Of a stretch of 10,498 nucleotides of DNA, positions 6,975 to 10,498 are shown one piece after another. The DNA comes from Jimgerdemannia flammicorona (lineage: Eukaryota > Mucoromycota > Endogonomycetes > Endogonales > Endogonaceae). The notes beneath the pieces were generated by a model. It ran no database searches. It saw nothing but the letters and a program-made list of their open reading frames with translations, and was not told the origin of the DNA. Within the stretch, counting starts at the first letter, position 1; each line of letters opens with the position of its first letter. The position numbers and the translations under genes were made by a program. The DNA is taken from the NCBI GenBank assembly GCA_003990745.1, contig RBNI01007253.1, positions 1 to 10,498 of the forward strand. The letters are read 5' to 3'.

Positions 6975-7393
6975 AAAAGTAGTATACCAAACTGTTGGGT
7001 TGTTAAGTCATCTATGACATTGTATCTAATGACAAAATTAAATAATTCTATTCAATATATATACTTTTATACATTTTAGATACATGCTTTTGTGTGTCCC
7101 TTTTACTTAATAGTAACCATTATAGCCTTCTAAAACAAAATTTGCACTTTCATAAAGATTTCAGTATAGTCAGATAAACTTCAATAGTAGATAGTTATAT
7201 TGATTGAGAAGGAGAAAAAGATGTTCAGATAGTAGGTAGTTATATCACTCAAGAAGAAATAGAAGCCTTATATTGGTGACCTGATAGTTTGGTATACTAC
7301 TTTTCTTGAGTAATACAGAGTTCTTGGAAAAAGCCAGATTGACTTTATATGTAGCTCATTTAAGGATTTCTGCTGAATATCCTGTTGTTTATA
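6975..7393. repeat. Tandem repeat unit B (419 bp) with inverted termini
   Basis: Second copy of the unit seen at 844. It opens AAAAGTAGTATACCAAACT, and positions 7274-7304 carry the inverted copy, whose first 19 bases match perfectly and whose remaining differences are all transitions. After the 330-bp core it continues with TTCTTGGAAAAAGCCAG and GGATTTCTGCT, as in unit A, and ends where unit C begins. Within the core a short segment (AGTAGATAGTTATAT, near 7186 and again near 7232) is duplicated. No ORF and no CpG. Confidence 0.7.
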
Positions 7394-7521
7394 AAAAGTA
7401 GTATACTGAGTTATTAGGTCATAATATCATACCTAATGACAAAATTAAATTAATGCTTAAAAATTTGATTTTGCTATTAGATATGTAGATAAAAGATCTT
7501 AATCTTACTAATATAGTATAT
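7394..7521. repeat. Truncated unit C, collapsed into a short palindrome
   Basis: It starts like units A and B (AAAAGTAGTATACTGAG) and shares CTAATGACAAAATTAAAT with unit B, then departs. From about 7450 the sequence turns back on itself: ATTTGATTTTGCTATTAGATAT pairs with ACCTAATGACAAAATTAAAT, and TATAGTATAT near 7512-7521 pairs with the opening GTATAC. It thus looks like a deletion derivative made of the unit's left end and an inverted copy of it. Confidence 0.55.
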
Positions 7522-7547
7522 AAACCCATATTGTGATTCATGTATCA

Positions 7548-7670
7548 ATGGGTGAACCAATAACTACAAAAACCATACAAGACAGCTTAGACTTATCATC
7601 TTTTACTCCTCCAAAAACCCTCTCAGATATAACAAATACTTCTTTTATTCAAAGTTATCTTGGCCTGTAA
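7548..7670 (+). CDS. Short ORF, 40 residues, function unknown
   Basis: ATG at 7548 to TAA at 7668, with a TATATAAA string at 7517-7524, 24 bases upstream. The product starts MGEPITTKTIQDSLDLSSF and ends SYLGL; it is hydrophilic, Ser/Thr-rich and without a recognisable motif. It could be the N-terminal stub of a decayed element protein, or chance. The stop lies inside the first unit of the tandem repeat that begins at 7655. Confidence 0.2.
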   Translation: MGEPITTKTIQDSLDLSSFTPPKTLSDITNTSFIQSYLGL

Positions 7671-8003
7671 TATTAAAATGATCTACCATACTATTCATCA
7701 TAACATTATAACTAAACTACAAGTATCTGGGTAGATAGAGACTATAAGTACATTTGTCATCTTGGTCTATAATGTTAAAACAATTTACTGTCCTGTGCAT
7801 CATGACATTATAACTGAACTGCAAGCATCTGGGTAGATAGAGACAGTGAGCACAATATAAGTATAGCTGGAATTGGCTTGTCATCTTGGTCCATAATATT
7901 AAAATGATCTGCTGTTCTGTATATCATAATATTATAACTGAACTGCAAGTATCTATATGAATAGGGACAGTAGGTGTGATACAAGTATAGCTGGAATTTG
8001 TTG
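7655..8003. repeat. Three diverged tandem units of 102-124 bp
   Basis: Units start at 7655, 7757 and 7881 with T(C/T)ATCTTGG and share TAATRTTAAAA, TCATRAYATTATAACTRAACT and CAAGYATCT. Units 2 and 3 have an extra ~22-base tail (ATAAGTATAGCTGGAATT) that unit 1 lacks, giving periods of 102 and 124. On the minus strand each unit reads a similar peptide (FSYNVMM...HFNI.DQDD), so the repeat may descend from coding sequence, though stops and the 124-base period break the frame. There is no CpG, and unit differences are mostly transitions. Confidence 0.65.
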
Positions 8004-8079
8004 ATCCTCAGTTATGAGTCTGGTCTATTCTTAGCAAATATACATACTCTATAAGGCAAGTTATTTTGTTCTATATTGA

Positions 8080-8389
8080 TATTAAAGGAATACTCTGTTA
8101 CTGATTCTCACTATATTTTGACCAGTGTACTGCTTCACTGGTCTTTGTCAACTGATGAACTCCTTTAGCAAGGGTAAAATCAGTCAATTATTAAAGTTGA
8201 AAACTTCCATCATCACTATGATGCCATATAGCCTAAATAGTACTTTTTGAACTCATTGACATCCTGCTCAAGAGTACATAAGACCAGGATATACTAAGAG
8301 CCAAATCATATATGTTCTAGTATAAGTATATCATTCTTTTGGCAGATCAAATGGCTCTCAAATAAAATATAAATACATTATTCTGAAGC
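8080..8389 (-). pseudogene. Decayed coding stretch downstream of the dUTPase-like ORF
   Basis: Directly after the dUTPase stop the same minus-strand frame continues with protein-like segments separated by stops: SHLICQKNDILILEHI, then TLEQDVNEFKKYYLGYMAS (to about 8217). Further on, in the next frame, comes DFTLAKGVHQLTKTSEAVHW followed by SKYSENQ and a TAA (8098-8181). This suggests that the dUTPase ORF was once part of a longer polyprotein whose 3' part has broken down. I do not recognise the family. An 8-bp perfect hairpin, GACCAGTG/CACTGGTC (8120-8127, 8136-8143), lies inside. The evidence is only peptide-like composition, so confidence is low. Confidence 0.3.
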
Positions 8390-9109
8390 TCAAACCCCCA
8401 GCTCTGTCATGAGTGGAAATTCATTTCCAATAGTATAGCTGTACTTGTCTGTGGTTTTCTCCTTTTTGAGCTCCAGCTCAGTGATCTTAGTACTGATGAA
8501 TATACCTCTTTCTGTGGATCCAAATTCTTTCCTTCCTCTTTCTATTTCCTCTAACTTCTTGACTTCTATGATCCTTGGCTGAAGAATTGAGAAGATCAAC
8601 ATCTGTGTTAGTTGTTCCTTCTTCTTGATTGGGAATGGAATCATAGGATTATAGTTTCTAGTGATAAGTAGTATTTCTCCAATGTAATCCAAATCAATAA
8701 TTCCTTCTTTAATTGTGATTTCACTCCTAGCCAGACTACTTCTTGTCTTGAGGATTCCAACATAGTTCTTCAGAATGGTCATCTCCAGACCAGTTGCAAG
8801 TAGGGTAGTTGTCTGGGGCTTCAGTATGGTTTTTTTTAATGTAGTGATATCCATTCCTATTGCATTTTCTGACTTATATTCTGGTAGAACTACATCAGGG
8901 TGGATTCTCTGAATCTTGACCTTAATTTCTTCTTCATCATTACTGTTCTCTAGGAGGGTTGGTGGTTTGTCATCCTCTTCCTCCTCCTCTTCTTTTGCCT
9001 GTTTTTTAAGAGCCTTCTGTCTTCTTTTCTGATAGATCTTTCTGATGCCAATGCTACATTGGTAGTAGTCATTAATATAAGCACACAACCTCCAAGCCAC
9101 CAAAACCAT
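8390..9109 (-). CDS. dUTPase-like protein (trimeric dUTP pyrophosphatase fold), probably from a retroelement
   Basis: Intact 239-codon ORF with an ATG at 9107-9109. The dUTPase core (about residues 62-200) has the five ordered motifs of the trimeric family that hydrolyses dUTP to dUMP and pyrophosphate: AIGMDI (83-88), TRSSLA (122-127), GIIDLDYIGEI (136-146, with the catalytic Asp139 and base-stacking Tyr142), EQLTQMLIF (165-173) and RGRKEFGST (191-199). Motif 5 has RK-E where cellular enzymes have a glycine-rich loop, and overall divergence is large, so this is unlikely to be the housekeeping enzyme. The core is preceded by a basic patch (QKRRQKALKKQ) and an acidic run (EEEEEEDD), and followed by about 40 extra residues. 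dUTPase domains are known in some fungal Metaviridae (Ty3/gypsy) elements and in some retroviruses; the decayed frame downstream fits such an origin. All 720 bases lack CpG, yet the frame is open. Activity is uncertain. Confidence 0.75.
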   Translation of the reverse strand: MVLVAWRLCAYINDYYQCSIGIRKIYQKRRQKALKKQAKEEEEEEDDKPPTLLENSNDEEEIKVKIQRIHPDVVLPEYKSENAIGMDITTLKKTILKPQTTTLLATGLEMTILKNYVGILKTRSSLARSEITIKEGIIDLDYIGEILLITRNYNPMIPFPIKKKEQLTQMLIFSILQPRIIEVKKLEEIERGRKEFGSTERGIFISTKITELELKKEKTTDKYSYTIGNEFPLMTELGV

Positions 9110-9601
9110 ATATCACCCTCTGAACAAGCTATTGAAATCATATGTGACCTCTGAACAAATCTGGAAATCACCTATATGATCATGAAGCTGAGTCAAACTG
9201 AAGTCACAGAACACAAGACTTACACAAATGGGATCTTACCAATCAGAACCAAATGTATATATACTGAGCACTAAGACATGTCGAAACAGAGAACCAAAAC
9301 AAACAATAACCACAACTTCTGAATATACACAAATATGATCACTGAGATCTATAACCACATCTGCGCTGACATTTGGAATGTCATTGTCAACCGAGCCACA
9401 CCCTCTCTACCCCTCATGAATATCTATAGCTTAGCATCTCTCTACTTCGTGGAAGCCTGATAGAATGCCCTGAACATGCTTAGCAAAGCCCACTGAATCA
9501 GACAAATCTCAAGCTACTACCAGATTGGTCACCTCCTAGAAGACATGGTCAAATACCACCATGATACAGACATTACTCAGATGTTTGGTGGGGGGTGGTA
9601 G
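9044..9601 (+). pseudogene. Decayed ORF of unknown family, antisense to the dUTPase side
   Basis: A plus-strand frame reads like protein across seven stops: 9152 TGA, 9272 TAA, 9320 TGA, 9458 TGA, 9461 TAG, 9494 TGA and 9599 TAG. Segments include ITEIYNHICADIWNVIVNRA, TPSLPLMNIYSLASLYFVEA, NALNMLSKAH and IRQISSYYQIGHLLEDMVKY, with balanced charge and amphipathic pattern. The antisense frame in the same codon register is nearly free of lysine and looks less natural. Four of seven stops are TGA, the same bias as in the copia element. No start codon is evident; the left part overlaps the 5' end of the dUTPase ORF. I do not recognise the family. The frame stays open beyond 9601 to 9910, but there the composition becomes Gly/Trp-rich and is doubtful. 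Confidence 0.35.
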
Positions 9602-10426
9602 ATGGAGCTCACCGCATTGGCCTACACTGACAAGGCAATGAGGGGGAGGTGGATTGGGGGCCAGATATATGGTGATGGGATAGACTGCTCCTGGGGGGTA
9701 CTCTACTTAATATATTTAATTTTGGAGATGGCATGGAGTGTCAGCAGCATCTTGGACAGGATCTTTGGCCCAGTGGCTGGCAGGCAGTGGGGATCGGCAA
9801 GGAGTGGAACTGGGCAGGTATCTGGTCTTGGAGTGCTGAGGTGTGGAGGTGGCTTTCTCCCAAGTTCTGGGTGGTATGGTGGTAAATGCTGCAGTGGAAT
9901 GTTATGTTAAACTTTCACACAGGGCATCTGGTGGATGGTGGCCATTATGACTATAAAGAGTATTATAATGTAGGATAAGCAGGGAGTATTGTGCAGATGC
10001 CGGAATATTGGCTGGGGGAGTGTGAGGTCTTGGGAGACTTTTGGGTAGAAATAGGAGATAGATTAGGAGTAAGGAGGAGGCTGGCAGGTGTGGGTGGCCA
10101 CTGGGAGGACTTGAGGTCTCAGCTAGTGGGTGGAGTTGGAGATAGCTGGCTTACTGTAGGGTGGGTGTTGGCTGTATGGGTGGGACTAGCAGGACATTGG
10201 CTTTTTGTATTTGAGGAGGGGCGGCAGATGGGGCTGTAGAAGAAGGTTTCCAGGTGAGAGGAGCTGTTGGGGGATCTGTTGACTAGATGGTAGGTGGGTT
10301 GGGGCCCTCAGGGTGGGCAACATCACAGCTTGGTGGCAAGGATCTGTGTACAGAGTGAAGGAAGGGTGGAGATGGTGTTAGACAAAGTGGTCTTTTACTG
10401 GGAAGGGGTAGGGGGGGGGGGCCCTC
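9539..10426 (-). pseudogene. Pro/Ser/Thr-rich broken reading frame, function unknown
   Basis: The minus strand holds one frame with few stops over almost 900 bases (10283 TAG, 10151 TAA, 9902 TAA, 9716 TAA, 9707 TAA, closing at 9536 TAG). It encodes a proline-, serine- and threonine-rich sequence such as TDPPTAPLTWKPSSTAPSAA, LAETSSPPSGHPHLPASS and STPQHSKTRYLPSSTPCRSP. Such linkers are common in Gag-like and regulatory proteins. The frame is the same one as that of the dUTPase ORF further left, so both might once have been one long ORF, but the region between (9110-9535) reads better on the plus strand. The plus-strand frames here (9602-9910, 9991-10239) are Gly/Trp-rich mirrors. A C-rich strand naturally gives few stops and many prolines, so a chance frame is possible. 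Confidence 0.3.
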
Positions 10427-10498
10427 CTAGGGGGATCAGATAGGTAGAGGGATCATTGTATTTATAGGGATAGATGGACGTAATAAAGAATGGAAGTC
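9590..10498. other. G-rich, strand-asymmetric region
   Basis: From about 9590 to the end of the window the plus strand is strikingly G-rich (repeated GGTGGGGGG, GGGAGG, GTGGGTGG), in sharp contrast to the AT-rich sequence on its left. Apart from the broken frames described above I see no RNA gene, LTR or terminal repeat here. The change of composition near 9590 probably marks a boundary between different source sequences, but no target duplication or repeat end is visible at it. Confidence 0.5.
10400..10434 (+). other. Potential G-quadruplex run
   Basis: The plus strand carries GGG (10400-10402), GGGG (10405-10408), an 11-base G run (10411-10421) and GGGGG (10430-10434) with two-base first loops. 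This fulfils the G3+N1-7 rule within 22 bases because the 11-G run can supply two G-tracts. Homopolymers of this length are also prone to sequencing and assembly error. Confidence 0.6.

Noticed and set aside
7655..8003. Tandem units as a CRISPR array
   Set aside because: Units are 102-124 bp, diverged, without short identical repeats or unique spacers, in a eukaryotic context.
8390..9109. Housekeeping cellular dUTPase gene
   Set aside because: The sequence is too diverged, the motif 5 glycine loop is changed, and it has long charged extensions and lies among decayed repeats.
8950..9171. 73-codon minus-strand ORF with a hydrophobic stretch followed by a basic tail
   Set aside because: It is the alternative frame of the dUTPase ORF's 5' end; its hydrophobic and Arg-rich parts follow from the base composition and no membrane protein family is recognisable.
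9602..10239. Two plus-strand ORFs (102 and 82 codons) rich in Gly and Trp
   Set aside because: Composition is that expected from antisense of a C-rich, Pro/Ser-rich strand, and no motif or start context supports them.

Overview
The window looks like a transposon-rich, repeat-rich stretch of a eukaryotic nuclear genome, most likely a filamentous fungus. A basidiomycete would fit best, but this is inference. The grounds are a Ty1/copia retrotransposon of fungal or insect type primed by a half initiator-tRNA, a divergent trimeric-type dUTPase frame of the kind reported in some fungal retroelements, no bacterial gene organisation, and strong decay of CpG dinucleotides of the kind seen in genomes that methylate CpG in repeats. 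No intact ordinary cellular gene can be asserted.

Layout. Positions 1-244 carry the 3' end of an open frame (+) entering from outside the window. Positions 197-640 are a degenerate tandem array (recurrent TTCCCAG, plus a ~75-bp unit). From 844 rightward runs a tandem family of ~420-bp AT-rich units (A 844-1258, B 6975-7393, truncated C 7394-7521), each starting with the same inverted terminal sequence. Between units A and B two transposons have inserted. The first is a 593-bp hAT-like near-palindromic element (1259-1851, target duplication CTGTTRC). The second is a complete Ty1/copia LTR retrotransposon on the minus strand (1864-6969, 153-bp LTRs, target duplication CTATG). Removing both insertions restores a 420-bp spacing, against 419 bp between B and C.

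The copia element keeps both LTRs, primer site, polypurine tract, gag, protease, integrase, reverse transcriptase and RNase H in the right order, but it is dead. It has 12 in-frame stops (9 of them TGA), a one-base gag/pol frame change, and lost protease and RT active-site residues. Its two LTRs differ at six positions, and all six are CpG to TpG/CpA transitions.

Right of the copia element, positions 6946-9281 contain no CpG at all. This part holds units B and C, a short ORF of unknown meaning, a three-unit tandem repeat (7655-8003), a decayed minus-strand frame (8080-8389) and an intact 239-codon dUTPase-like ORF (8390-9109, minus). Beyond it a decayed plus-strand frame (9044-9601) is antisense and codon-in-register with the dUTPase frame. 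The last ~900 bases are G-rich on the plus strand, with a Pro/Ser/Thr-rich broken frame on the minus strand and a G-quadruplex-type run.

Overall this is a nested graveyard of mobile elements. It records layered insertions and a dominant CpG transition process, visible at an early stage in the copia element and apparently complete in the older flanks.
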